Below, one piece after another: positions 1 to 8,544 of a DNA stretch of 64,000 nucleotides. The stretch comes from Ruminococcus flavefaciens. Its GTDB lineage: Bacteria; Bacillota; Clostridia; Oscillospirales; Ruminococcaceae. Both the position numbers and the translations under genes were made by a program. Numbering within the stretch: the stretch's first letter is position 1; the number at the start of each line of letters is the position of its first letter. The stretch lies in contig NZ_UETD01000004.1 of assembly GCF_900116855.1 (NCBI RefSeq), positions 178,066-242,065 on the forward strand. The letters are read 5' to 3'. The notes beneath the pieces were generated by a model, which was given only the letters and a program-made list of their open reading frames with translations, did not search any database and was not told where the DNA came from.

Positions 1-32
1 CTAAGCTGAAACGGTCAATATGTATCGGATAT

Positions 33-112
33 CCTGCTGTTCTTGCGGCAGGGGATATATTCAGTGTGTATTGGTGAGTGCGGATAATTTCTGCACTCAT
101 TTTTGTTTTTAA
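33..112 (+). promoter_or_regulatory. infC operon leader with intrinsic terminator (L20-leader-like attenuator)
   Basis: Two hairpins precede infC. The first pairs 33-39 with 46-52 (seven base pairs, loop 40-45). The second pairs 76-83 with 91-98 (one G-U pair) and is followed by a T-rich run at 99-110, so it looks like an intrinsic terminator. It ends just before the infC ribosome binding site. In Bacillus the infC-rpmI-rplT operon is controlled by L20 binding to a leader that ends in such a terminator; that the same holds here is inferred from position and shape. The 5' part of the leader probably lies outside the window. Confidence 0.6.
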
Positions 113-138
113 ATTATATTGCTTGGAGGTGCTTGACT

Positions 139-657
139 ATTAGCAAACAGGAACTGCAGATCAACGAAGAGATAAGAGACAAGGAAGTACTCGTAATCGA
201 CGCTGACGGTAAAAAGCTTGGCGTTTTATCCGCCAAAGAGGCTCAGCAGATAGCCTTCGACAAGGATCTGGATCTCGTTAAGATCGCTCCGCAGGCAACA
301 CCGCCCGTGTGCCGTATCATGGACTACGGAAAGTATTGCTTTGAGCAGGCTAAGCGTGAGAAGGAAGCAAGGAAAAATCAGAAAGTCGTTGCTATCAAGG
401 AGATCAGAATGTTCTCCACAATAGACACACATGACTTCGAGACGAAGGTAAATCAGGCTGTCAAATTTTTACAGGGCGGCGATAAGCTCAAGGTGTCGGT
501 AAGATTCCGTAAGAGAGCTATTGCACATCCGGAACTTGGAAGCGAGCTGCTTGATCGCTTCAAGGAAGCAGTTTCTGCGGCAGGCACTGTGGATAAGCCG
601 GCTAAGATGGAGGGACGCAGCATAGTAATGTTCGTTTCGCCCAAGGCCGCTAAGTAA
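139..657 (+). CDS. infC: Translation initiation factor IF-3
   Basis: IF-3 binds the 30S subunit, prevents premature joining of 50S and checks start-codon and initiator-tRNA pairing. The protein has the usual N-terminal domain (NEEIRDKEV, then the [12 protein letters not shown] segment), a lysine-rich linker helix and the C-terminal domain ending GRSIVMF. An ATG at 103 lies inside the terminator T-tract and is unlikely to be the start. GGAGG at 125-129 lies 9 nt before an ATT codon at 139 and only 3 nt before a TTG at 133. IF-3 is known to start at AUU in E. coli and Bacillus, where the rare codon lets IF-3 repress its own synthesis, so ATT 139 is preferred and TTG 133 is the alternative. It is first in the operon with rpmI and rplT. 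Confidence 0.95.
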   Translation: MSKQELQINEEIRDKEVLVIDADGKKLGVLSAKEAQQIAFDKDLDLVKIAPQATPPVCRIMDYGKYCFEQAKREKEARKNQKVVAIKEIRMFSTIDTHDFETKVNQAVKFLQGGDKLKVSVRFRKRAIAHPELGSELLDRFKEAVSAAGTVDKPAKMEGRSIVMFVSPKAAK

Positions 658-670
658 GGAGGATCATATA

Positions 671-874
671 ATGGCAAAGGTAAAGGTTAAAACTCACTCG
701 GGCGCTAAGAAGCGTTTTAAGATTACAGGAAGCGGTAAGGTAAAGTACCAGCACACCAACAAGAGACACAGACTTACTCAGAAGGACACTAAGCGCAAGA
801 GAATCGCTCGTAACGCAGGTGTAGCAGACTGCACAAACGCACCTACAATCAAGAAGCTCGTTCCTTATATGTAA
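671..874 (+). CDS. rpmI: 50S ribosomal protein L35
   Basis: This is a small, very basic protein of 67 residues, the usual L35 length. It opens with the family signature ([20 protein letters not shown]) and continues with the Arg/Lys-rich middle. It is a component of the large ribosomal subunit. GGAGG at 658-662 lies 8 nt before the ATG. It sits between infC and rplT, the standard bacterial arrangement, and is presumably co-transcribed with them and controlled by the same leader. Confidence 0.97.
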   Translation: MAKVKVKTHSGAKKRFKITGSGKVKYQHTNKRHRLTQKDTKRKRIARNAGVADCTNAPTIKKLVPYM

Positions 875-947
875 TCGGAAGCGGAAAAGTTATTCCGCAT
901 GGTACTGAGCGCAATTCCCGTAATTTTAATTTTGGAGGTAAAAGACT

Positions 948-1301
948 ATGGCACGTATTAAAGGTGCAATGATGACTCGTAAGAGAAGAAACAAGACTTT
1001 AAAGCTTGCTAAGGGCTACTGGGGCGCAAAGAGCAAGCACTTCAAGATGGCTAAGCAGGCCGTAATGAAGTCAGGCAACTACGCATATATCGGAAGAAAG
1101 CAGAAGAAGAGACAGTTCAGACAGCTCTGGATCACAAGAATTTCCGCAGCTGCTAAGCTCAACGGCATGAACTACTCAACATTCATGAACGGCTGCAAGA
1201 AGGCTGGTATCTCTCTCAACAGAAAGATGCTCAGCGAGATCGCTATCAACGATGCAGCAGGCTTCACAGCGATCGCTGACAAGGCAAAGGCTGCTCTTTA
1301 A
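948..1301 (+). CDS. rplT: 50S ribosomal protein L20
   Basis: L20 is an early assembly protein of the large subunit that binds 23S rRNA and also acts as translational or transcriptional repressor of this operon in other bacteria. The 117-residue length and the motifs [14 protein letters not shown] and [17 protein letters not shown] are typical. The start has a GGAGGT ribosome binding site. The 73 bp gap after rpmI could carry a second regulatory hairpin, but I see no clear one. A strong terminator follows directly, so the operon probably ends here. Confidence 0.97.
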   Translation: MARIKGAMMTRKRRNKTLKLAKGYWGAKSKHFKMAKQAVMKSGNYAYIGRKQKKRQFRQLWITRISAAAKLNGMNYSTFMNGCKKAGISLNRKMLSEIAINDAAGFTAIADKAKAAL

Positions 1302-1310
1302 TTGCAATTA

Positions 1311-1346
1311 AAAACACGCTCCTTTTATAAAGAGCGTGTTTTCTTG
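1311..1346 (+). terminator. Intrinsic terminator of the infC-rpmI-rplT operon
   Basis: A perfect nine base pair stem (1313-1321 with 1332-1340) has a loop of ten bases and is followed by TTTCTT. It starts 12 nt after the rplT stop codon. Confidence 0.85.
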
Positions 1347-1415
1347 TAGGAGGCGGGGGAAGACTCCGCCTGCTGCATGAAGTCTCACCAAGTTATAACG
1401 GAGGTGCGTGTAGTA

Positions 1416-2204
1416 TTGGATAATATTATAACCTCTAAAGATAATCCCACCATCAAGCTGTATCAGAAGCTTTCCTCATCGAAAAAAGAGAGGCTTCAGT
1501 ACGGCTTATTCGTGTTGGAGGGGCTCAGAATAGTGGAGGACGCTCTTAAAGAGGACAGCGGCATAACTCAGCTCATATTGACCGAGAAGGCGGCAGAGCG
1601 CTGGGGCGAGGAGCTTTTACAGGCTGATTTGAGAGATACAAGGACAATTGTCATTTCAAATGAGCTTGGAAACAGGATAGCCTCGACGGAGAGTACACAG
1701 GGAGTATTTGCAATATGCAGGATACCCCTTCAGCGGACAGCGGCGAGCATAGTCCGCGAGAATGGTAAGTACCTTGTGCTGTTCGGTCTTCAGGACCCGG
1801 GCAACGTGGGCATGATGATAAGGACCGCAGACGCACTGGGCATTGACGGAGTGATAATGTCGGGCAGCTGCGACCTTTACAGTCCCAAGGTGATTCGCTC
1901 TACAATGGGTTCGGTGTTCAGGATGGCGATAGCCGTTGAAAACGATGCCGACGCTCTTTTTGAGCAGCTTCACGGAAAGGGCGCTGTCACATCTGCGGCA
2001 GTCATCGACAAGGACGCGGTACCCGTAACGGAATGTGATTTTACCGGCACACAGGCAGTGTTCATCGGCAACGAGGGCAACGGACTGCCGTCGGACATCG
2101 CACAGCGCTGCACACGACGGGTCATAATACCCATGCACGGAAACATCAACTCCCTCAACGCGGCAATGGCTGCGGGGATACTCATGTGGGAGCTGAAACG
2201 ATAA
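1416..2204 (+). CDS. TrmH/SpoU-family RNA 2'-O-methyltransferase
   Basis: This is a SPOUT-class enzyme that methylates ribose 2'-OH groups of rRNA or tRNA using S-adenosylmethionine. It has a short N-terminal substrate-binding domain (TSKDNPTIKLYQKL) and then the three conserved C-terminal motifs that form the trefoil knot: LQDPGNVGMMIRTADALG, FIGNEGNGL and the final MHGNINSLNAAMAAGILMWEL. An upstream ATG at 1377 is in frame, but GGAGG at 1400-1404 fits a TTG start at 1416, and family members begin at about that point. The substrate nucleotide cannot be told from sequence. It overlaps nothing and is followed 21 bp later by dprA. Confidence 0.9.
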   Translation: MDNIITSKDNPTIKLYQKLSSSKKERLQYGLFVLEGLRIVEDALKEDSGITQLILTEKAAERWGEELLQADLRDTRTIVISNELGNRIASTESTQGVFAICRIPLQRTAASIVRENGKYLVLFGLQDPGNVGMMIRTADALGIDGVIMSGSCDLYSPKVIRSTMGSVFRMAIAVENDADALFEQLHGKGAVTSAAVIDKDAVPVTECDFTGTQAVFIGNEGNGLPSDIAQRCTRRVIIPMHGNINSLNAAMAAGILMWELKR

Positions 2205-2225
2205 GTCCGAAAAGGAGGGCTGACT

Positions 2226-3446
2226 ATGGAGGAAACAAAATACTGGCTCTGGCTGAATATGGTCTTCGGAACGGGCAATCACCGTATCTGGGAGGTCATG
2301 AGCTTCTTCCGCACGGCGGAAAAGGCGTACATCTCCCTGACTTCCGACAGCGGCATAGTCAGTCTGAATGACAGCGAGCGGAAGAACGTCAACGCCATAC
2401 CTCTGCGGAATGCGGAGATATTCCTTGCAAACTGTGCAAAGCGCGGTATCGGAGCTGTTGCATTTACAGACCCCGATTATCCCGAGCAGCTGAAGCACAT
2501 CTACAATCCGCCGTCGCTGCTCTATTATAAAGGAAATATCTCCTGCCTTAAAACGGAGCTTACAGTGACCTCCGTGGGTACGAGAAAGGCTACGCCGTAC
2601 AGCCTTAAAGCGGCAAAGGAGATATGCTCCGAGCTTTCGGCAAGGGGAGCTGTTATAATCAGCGGCTTTGCAGTAGGTATTGACCTTGCATCACATATGG
2701 CTGCGGCAGACATAGGCAGACCCACAGTCTGCGTAATGGGCTGCGGTGTTGATGTGGATTATCCCAAGCCGAATTTTCAGTACAAAGATACCATACTTGC
2801 AGCAGGCGGCGTGTTTATATCGGAATTTCCTCCGGGAACACCGCCTAATTCGCCCAACTTCCCCAAGCGCAACAGGATACTTGCGGCGCTGGGAGCAGCT
2901 GCGGTGGTATTTCAGGCAGGAGCCAAGAGCGGCTCACTCATAACTGCCAATCTTGCGGCAGGACAAGGGCGCGAGGTGCTGTGTCTGCCTCCTGCGGACA
3001 TATTCAGCGGAGAGTTTGCAGGCAATGTGAAGCTTCTCCGTGACGGAGCAGTGCCGATGTACGACGCCTCCGATGTTATGGACTGCATAACGGGAAAGAA
3101 GAAACAGTCAGCGGAGACTTCTGCCGTCAGAAGGGGAGCGGAAGTGTTCGGTGAACGCCGTGAGCCCTCAGCCGATGAGATAAACAGTTTCATGAGGGCG
3201 ATGAACGGCATAGATGATGTAAAAAAGGAAACAGCCGTGAGTACAGAGCAGCCTGAGCTTTCCGACGAACTGTCGGAAACTCAGAGACGCATTGCAATGG
3301 AGCTGTCAGACGGACCGCTCCACGCAGACGAGCTTGCTCAGAGACTCGTGCTTGATCCCTCCGAGCTTATGACAGAGCTTACGGAGCTTGAGATATTCGG
3401 GACAGTGCGTTCACTTCCCGGCAAAATGTTTGAACTTATCAGATAA
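2226..3446 (+). CDS. dprA: DNA-processing protein DprA (Smf)
   Basis: DprA binds incoming single-stranded DNA during natural transformation and loads RecA onto it. The 406-residue protein has an N-terminal helical (SAM-like) region, a central Rossmann-like domain with the DprA signatures SVGTRKATPY, GAVIISGFAVGIDLASHMAA and the FPKRNRILAALGAAAVVFQAG stretch, and a C-terminal winged-helix segment (about residues 350-406) that follows a linker of low conservation. The next gene, topA, starts 12 bp downstream; dprA-topA-trmFO is the usual order in Firmicutes. Its presence does not by itself show that the organism is competent. Confidence 0.95.
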   Translation: MEETKYWLWLNMVFGTGNHRIWEVMSFFRTAEKAYISLTSDSGIVSLNDSERKNVNAIPLRNAEIFLANCAKRGIGAVAFTDPDYPEQLKHIYNPPSLLYYKGNISCLKTELTVTSVGTRKATPYSLKAAKEICSELSARGAVIISGFAVGIDLASHMAAADIGRPTVCVMGCGVDVDYPKPNFQYKDTILAAGGVFISEFPPGTPPNSPNFPKRNRILAALGAAAVVFQAGAKSGSLITANLAAGQGREVLCLPPADIFSGEFAGNVKLLRDGAVPMYDASDVMDCITGKKKQSAETSAVRRGAEVFGERREPSADEINSFMRAMNGIDDVKKETAVSTEQPELSDELSETQRRIAMELSDGPLHADELAQRLVLDPSELMTELTELEIFGTVRSLPGKMFELIR

Positions 3447-3458
3447 GGGGATAAATCA

Positions 3459-5540
3459 ATGTCAGATTTAGTCATAGTAGAGTCGCCTGCAAAGGCAAAA
3501 ACTATCCAGAAGTACCTCGGACCCGGATATGAGGTCATAGCCTCCATGGGTCATGTCCGCGACCTTCCCAAGTCAAAGATGGGCGTGGACAAGGATAACG
3601 ACTTCAAGCTGCAGTACACAGATATGAAGGGCAAGGAGGACGTTATCAGGGAGCTGAAAAAGCGCGCCAAGAAGTGCGATAAAGTGTATCTCGCAACCGA
3701 CCCCGATCGTGAGGGAGAGGCAATTTCGTGGCATATCGCCCAGATGCTCAAGCTGGATATGAACGAGAACAACCGAGTGGCTTTCAACGAGATCACCAAG
3801 ACAGGCGTAAAGAACGGAATGAGCAATCCGCACAAGATAGATGTGGATCTGGTCAATGCCCAGCAGGCAAGGCGAATACTTGACCGACTTGTGGGCTATG
3901 AGCTTAGTCCTTTCCTGTGGAAAAAGGTCAAGAGAGGACTTTCCGCAGGCAGAGTGCAGTCCGTTGCGGTACGTCTTGTAGTTGACCGCGAGAACGAGAT
4001 AAGGGCATTTGTCCCCAAGGAGTACTGGTCCATAGACGCCAAGTTCACCGCACCCTCATCGAGGAAGGTGTTCGACGCCGCACTTGTAGCAGTAGACGGC
4101 GAAAAGCTTGAGATACCAAATCAGGCAGAGGCAGACGGACTTCTTGCAAGGCTTGAGAACGCGGAATACGTTGTAAAGTCGGTAAAGAAAAGGGTCACCA
4201 AGAAACAGCCCGCACCGCCCTTCATCACCTCCACCCTCCAGCAGGAGGCATCCAGAAAGCTCAGCTTCAGTGCAAAGCGCACCATGAAGGCAGCGCAGGA
4301 GCTTTACGAAGGTGTTGACGTACAGGGAGTAGGCGCAGTAGGTCTTATCACATACATGAGAACGGACAGCCTGCGAATTTCCGACGAGGCGAAGAAGGCT
4401 GCCGCTGATTATATCGGAACGGTATACGGCAAGGACTACCTGCCCCCCGAGCCCAGAAACTTCAAGACAAAGAGCAACGCTCAGGACGCCCATGAAGCAA
4501 TACGTCCCTCAACTCCCGAGCTTACGCCCGAGAGAGTAAAGTCCAGTCTCAGCTCCGACCAGTACAAGCTTTACAAGCTCATATGGGAGCGCTTTATCGC
4601 CAGCCAGATGGCAAATGCCCTGCTGGATACAGTATCTGCGGATATCGAGGCAAACGGCTGTACATTCAGAGCATCTGGCTATTCCGTTAAGTTTGACGGA
4701 TTTATGGCACTTTACGTTGAGTCAAGCGACTCCGAGGACGGCTCCAAGAAGATGCTTCCCGAGCTGAAAGCAGAGGATAAGCTGAAGCTGAAGTCCATTG
4801 CGGGCAACCAGCACTTCACACAGCCCCCTCCGCGATATACCGAGGCTTCCCTCATCAAGGCGCTTGAGGAGAACGGCATCGGCAGACCGAGTACCTACGC
4901 TCCGACCATAACCACCATAACCTCACGCCGCTATGTTGAGCATGAGGGCAAGGCATTGAAGCCCACAAATCTGGGCGAGGTCATCACGGAGCTTATGAAG
5001 GACCACTTCAAGAAGATAGTAGACGCTAAATTCACCGCCGAGATGGAGAACAATCTCGATGAGGTGGAGCACGGCGAAAAGAACTGGGTAAGCACGCTTC
5101 ACGAGTTCTACGACGACTTCTCACAGACCCTTAAAAAGGCAGAGGAGGCAATGGACGGCAAGCGCGTGAAGGTACCCGACGAGGAGACCGACGTAGTATG
5201 CGAGCTGTGCGGCAGGAACATGGTGATAAAGTACAGCAAGTTCGGCAAATTCCTTGCCTGCCCGGGCTTCCCCGAGTGCAAGAACACAAAGAAGATAGTA
5301 ACGGAGGCGGACGGAAACTGTCCGCGCTGCGGAAAGAAAATGCTGCTTAAAAAGTCCAAGAAGGGCAGAAGCTTTTACGGCTGTGAGGGCTTCCCGGACT
5401 GCAGCTTCATGACATGGAACGTCCCCACAAAGGAGATATGTCCTCAGTGCGGAAAGAGCCTGTTTATGAAGGGCGGAAAATCGGGAAAGCTGGTATGCGA
5501 GAACGAGGGCTGCGGCTATGAAAGAGAGCTGAAGAAATGA
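3459..5540 (+). CDS. topA: DNA topoisomerase I
   Basis: This type IA topoisomerase relaxes negative supercoils by transient single-strand breakage. It has an N-terminal TOPRIM domain (VIVESPAKAKTIQKYLG; DPDREGEAISWH), the active-site tyrosine in LITYMRTDS (about residue 299), and three C-terminal four-cysteine zinc ribbons (the first starts at CELCGRNM, the last at CPQCGKSL). The length of 693 residues is normal for the family. Its stop overlaps the ATG of trmFO by 4 bp, which suggests translational coupling. Confidence 0.98.
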   Translation: MSDLVIVESPAKAKTIQKYLGPGYEVIASMGHVRDLPKSKMGVDKDNDFKLQYTDMKGKEDVIRELKKRAKKCDKVYLATDPDREGEAISWHIAQMLKLDMNENNRVAFNEITKTGVKNGMSNPHKIDVDLVNAQQARRILDRLVGYELSPFLWKKVKRGLSAGRVQSVAVRLVVDRENEIRAFVPKEYWSIDAKFTAPSSRKVFDAALVAVDGEKLEIPNQAEADGLLARLENAEYVVKSVKKRVTKKQPAPPFITSTLQQEASRKLSFSAKRTMKAAQELYEGVDVQGVGAVGLITYMRTDSLRISDEAKKAAADYIGTVYGKDYLPPEPRNFKTKSNAQDAHEAIRPSTPELTPERVKSSLSSDQYKLYKLIWERFIASQMANALLDTVSADIEANGCTFRASGYSVKFDGFMALYVESSDSEDGSKKMLPELKAEDKLKLKSIAGNQHFTQPPPRYTEASLIKALEENGIGRPSTYAPTITTITSRRYVEHEGKALKPTNLGEVITELMKDHFKKIVDAKFTAEMENNLDEVEHGEKNWVSTLHEFYDDFSQTLKKAEEAMDGKRVKVPDEETDVVCELCGRNMVIKYSKFGKFLACPGFPECKNTKKIVTEADGNCPRCGKKMLLKKSKKGRSFYGCEGFPDCSFMTWNVPTKEICPQCGKSLFMKGGKSGKLVCENEGCGYERELKK

Positions 5541-6853
5541 GCGTGACCGTCAATGTCATAGGCGCGGGACTTGCAGGCTGCGAAGCCGCATGGGCAGTTG
5601 CCGAGGCAGGTATAAATGTAAGGCTTTACGAGATGAAGCCGCAGAAATATTCTCCCGCCCACAAGTACAGCGGATTTGCCGAGCTGGTATGCTCAAACTC
5701 CCTGAAGGCGGCGAGACTGGAGTCGGCAGCAGGACTGCTCAAATACGAGATGGAGCTGCTGGGCTCACTGACCGTGCCATGTGCCAAGGCAAATTCCGTG
5801 GAGGCAGGCGGCGCACTTGCAGTTGACAGAGAACGCTTTTCCGACGCAGTTACCGAAAAGATAAAGTCCCACCCCCTCATAGAAGTGGTGGAAACAGAGG
5901 TGACGGAGCTTCCCGAGGGCGAGACCATAATCGCCACAGGTCCCCTTACACAGGGTGCCATGGCGGATATAATAAAGGAGCTCTGCGGCGAGGGACTCAG
6001 TTTTTACGACGCCGCTGCACCTATTGTGACTGCGGAGAGCATAGATATGGAAAGAGCCTTCTATGCGTCCCGATATGACAGAGGTGACGCGGATTACGTC
6101 AATTGTCCCATGAACAAGGAGGAGTACCTCGCATTTTATGAAGCTCTTACAGGAGCCGAAAAGGTGCAGCTCAAGGACTTCGAGACCCACCCCTTCAGCG
6201 TATACGAGGGCTGTATGCCCATCGAGGAGCTGGCATCGAGAGGTGTGGACACCATGCGCTTCGGACCCATGAAGCCCGTGGGCATAGACGACCCGAGAAC
6301 GGGCAGGCGCCCCTATGCAGTAGTGCAGCTCCGAAAAGAGAACCGCGAGGGAACACTTTTCAACCTTGTTGGATTTCAGACCAATCTGAAATTCGGCGAG
6401 CAGAAGCGTGTGTTCTCCATGATAACGGGCCTTGAAAACGCCGAGTTCATGCGCTACGGCGTAATGCACAGGAACACATTTATAAACAGCCCCGAGCTGC
6501 TCAGCGCGGACTTCTCCATGAGGAGCCGCCCCGAAATATCCTTTGCAGGGCAGATAACGGGAGTAGAGGGCTATATGGAAAGCGCTGCAAGCGGACTCAT
6601 AGCAGGTATCGCGGTATCCCGCAGGATAAAGGGACTTGAGCCCTTAAAGCTTCCCCTTGACACCATGACGGGAGCCCTTTCCCATTATATCAGCGACCCC
6701 TTCAACAGCGGCAGCTTTCAGCCAATGGGGGCGAATATGGGCATACTTCCCGATATCGGCGTAAGGATAAAAGACAAGAAGGAGCGCTACGGTGCATATG
6801 CAGAACGTGCCGTTAAATCGCTGAGAGGAGAGCTTGAGAGAATTGGCTTCTAA
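5537..6853 (+). CDS. trmFO: Methylenetetrahydrofolate-tRNA-(uracil-5-)-methyltransferase TrmFO
   Basis: This flavoprotein methylates U54 to T54 in the tRNA T-arm using methylene-tetrahydrofolate and FAD; it replaces TrmA in most Firmicutes. The N-terminal FAD-binding motif (VIGAGLAGCEAAW), the SGFAELVCSNSLKA segment and the FGPMKPVGIDDPRTG region are all characteristic. The length of 438 residues is standard. It overlaps topA by 4 bp and the next gene, plsX, by 20 bp, so the three genes almost certainly form one transcript. Confidence 0.97.
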   Translation: MSVTVNVIGAGLAGCEAAWAVAEAGINVRLYEMKPQKYSPAHKYSGFAELVCSNSLKAARLESAAGLLKYEMELLGSLTVPCAKANSVEAGGALAVDRERFSDAVTEKIKSHPLIEVVETEVTELPEGETIIATGPLTQGAMADIIKELCGEGLSFYDAAAPIVTAESIDMERAFYASRYDRGDADYVNCPMNKEEYLAFYEALTGAEKVQLKDFETHPFSVYEGCMPIEELASRGVDTMRFGPMKPVGIDDPRTGRRPYAVVQLRKENREGTLFNLVGFQTNLKFGEQKRVFSMITGLENAEFMRYGVMHRNTFINSPELLSADFSMRSRPEISFAGQITGVEGYMESAASGLIAGIAVSRRIKGLEPLKLPLDTMTGALSHYISDPFNSGSFQPMGANMGILPDIGVRIKDKKERYGAYAERAVKSLRGELERIGF

Positions 6854-7850
6854 GATAATAGTTGACGCCTTCGGAGGAGATAACGCTCCTCTGGAGGTAA
6901 TAAAGGGCTGCGAGAGAGCGGTCCGCGAGCTTGGCGTGAGCATCATACTCACAGGCAGCGAGGAAAAGATAAAGAAGTGTGCGGCGGAAAACGGTCTCAG
7001 CCTCAGCGGCATAGAGATAGTCCACACGGATGATGTTTTTGATATACATGAGGAACCGAAGGAAATAATCAAGTCGGGCAAGAATAGCTCTATGGCTCTG
7101 GGACTCAACCTGCTTTCAGAGGGCAAGGGCGATGCCTTTGTATCGGCAGGAAGCACGGGAGCACTTGTCATGGGAGCCACCTTCATCGTCAAGCGTATCA
7201 AAGGCATCAAAAGGATAGCGCCGTCACCCATACTCCCCGGTGATAAGGGAAGCTTCATACTTCTCGACGCAGGGGCAAATACAGAGTGCAGACCCGAAAT
7301 GCTGGTGCAGTTTGCCGTTATGGGAAGCGCCTACATGGAAAAGGTCATGGGCGTGAAGTCTCCCAAGGTGGGACTGCTCAACATAGGCTCCGAGGAGACC
7401 AAGGGCAGAGAGCTTGAGACAGAGGCTTACAAGCTGCTGGAGAAGTCGGGGCTCAACTTCGCAGGAAATATCGAAGCAAGAGATCTGCCCAAGGGCGAGG
7501 TGCAGGTAGTTGTCACCGACGGATTTACGGGAAATATCGTCCTGAAGCTCTATGAGGGAATGGGAAGCTTCTTTGCCAAGAAGGTAAAGTGGATATTCTC
7601 GGGAGCAGGCAAGCTGGGAGCCATATTCTCCCTCGGTAAGATAAAGGCATTCAGAAAACAGATGGACTATAAAGAGGTAGGCGGCTCAGCCCTTCTCGGC
7701 GTAAGAAAGCCCGTCATAAAGGCTCACGGAAGCTCTGACGGAACAGCATTCTTCAACGCCGTAAGACAGGCAAAGAAGTGTGTGGAGGGCAATGTCGCAG
7801 GCGTGACGGAGAGCTATGTAGCTCGTATGTCAGCCGCAGACAAGGAGTGA
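6834..7850 (+). CDS. plsX: Phosphate acyltransferase PlsX
   Basis: PlsX makes acyl-phosphate from acyl-ACP and inorganic phosphate, the first step of phosphatidic acid synthesis in bacteria that use PlsX-PlsY. The conserved N terminus (IIVDAFGGDNAP), the SAGSTGALVMGAT motif and the GNIVLKLYEG motif near the middle are present. There is no ATG; the start is TTG 6834 (AGGAG 3 nt away) or TTG 6843 (AGGAG 12 nt away), and both overlap the end of trmFO. I see no acyl carrier protein gene between plsX and rnc, although acpP often sits there; rnc starts 4 bp downstream. Confidence 0.95.
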   Translation: MRELASKIIVDAFGGDNAPLEVIKGCERAVRELGVSIILTGSEEKIKKCAAENGLSLSGIEIVHTDDVFDIHEEPKEIIKSGKNSSMALGLNLLSEGKGDAFVSAGSTGALVMGATFIVKRIKGIKRIAPSPILPGDKGSFILLDAGANTECRPEMLVQFAVMGSAYMEKVMGVKSPKVGLLNIGSEETKGRELETEAYKLLEKSGLNFAGNIEARDLPKGEVQVVVTDGFTGNIVLKLYEGMGSFFAKKVKWIFSGAGKLGAIFSLGKIKAFRKQMDYKEVGGSALLGVRKPVIKAHGSSDGTAFFNAVRQAKKCVEGNVAGVTESYVARMSAADKE

Positions 7851-7854
7851 TAAT

Positions 7855-8544
7855 ATGGAAGATCTTTCGAGATTTGAAGATATATTGGGATATAAGTTCA
7901 ATAATATACAGCTGCTCAGGCAGGCGCTCTCGCACTCGTCATACGCAAACGAGAAAAAGCACCCCAACGGCAGCAATGAGCGTCTGGAGTTCCTTGGTGA
8001 CAGCGTGCTGTCCATAGTGGTATCGGACTTTCTCTACAAGAATCTGAACGTAGCAGAGGGCGAGCTGACAAAGATGAGAGCATCGCTGGTATGCGAGAAG
8101 TCACTTCACGTTTTCGCCAAGCAGATAGACCTTGGAAAGTTCCTGCTGCTGGGCAAGGGCGAGGAGAACACTGGCGGAAGGGAGCGCCCTTCCATACTTG
8201 CGGACGCCTTTGAGGCAGTCATCGCCGCCATATATCTTGACGGCGGAATGGAGCCCGTATCGAAGCATATCCTGCGCTTCATGCCCAAGGATATCCGTCA
8301 TGCAAAGAAGCCCGTATTCAACGACTTCAAGACAGTGCTTCAGGAGGTCGTCCAGAAAAATCCCGAGGAGAAGGTGGAATACGTTCTCATCGGCGAGGAG
8401 GGTCCCGACCACAACAAGCGCTTTGTCGTTGAGGTGTGCCTGAACGATCAGGTCATCGGCAAGGGAAGCGGAAAGAGCAAGAAGGAAGCCGAGCAGCTTG
8501 CTGCAAAGGAAGCGCTGGAGCTCATGGGCTATGAAGCACAGTAA
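7855..8544 (+). CDS. rnc: Ribonuclease III
   Basis: RNase III cleaves double-stranded RNA, including the rRNA precursor stems and many mRNA duplexes. The catalytic domain carries the signature ERLEFLGDSVL and the second acidic cluster in ADAFEAVIAAIYLDGG. The C-terminal double-stranded RNA-binding domain runs from about residue 155 to the end (KNPEEKVEYV ... GKGSGKSKKEAEQLAAKEAL). The 229-residue length is normal. The stop codon lies inside the start of the radical SAM gene (14 bp overlap). It belongs to the plsX-rnc-smc-ftsY chain common in Firmicutes. Confidence 0.97.
   Translation: MEDLSRFEDILGYKFNNIQLLRQALSHSSYANEKKHPNGSNERLEFLGDSVLSIVVSDFLYKNLNVAEGELTKMRASLVCEKSLHVFAKQIDLGKFLLLGKGEENTGGRERPSILADAFEAVIAAIYLDGGMEPVSKHILRFMPKDIRHAKKPVFNDFKTVLQEVVQKNPEEKVEYVLIGEEGPDHNKRFVVEVCLNDQVIGKGSGKSKKEAEQLAAKEALELMGYEAQ

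Noticed and set aside
103..138. ATG start for infC at 103
   Set aside because: It lies inside the terminator T-run and has no ribosome binding site at a proper distance; ATT 139 with GGAGG is better.
1656..2498. 280-codon antisense frame across the TrmH and dprA genes
   Set aside because: Both genes on the + strand are clearly recognised; the antisense product has no domain signal.
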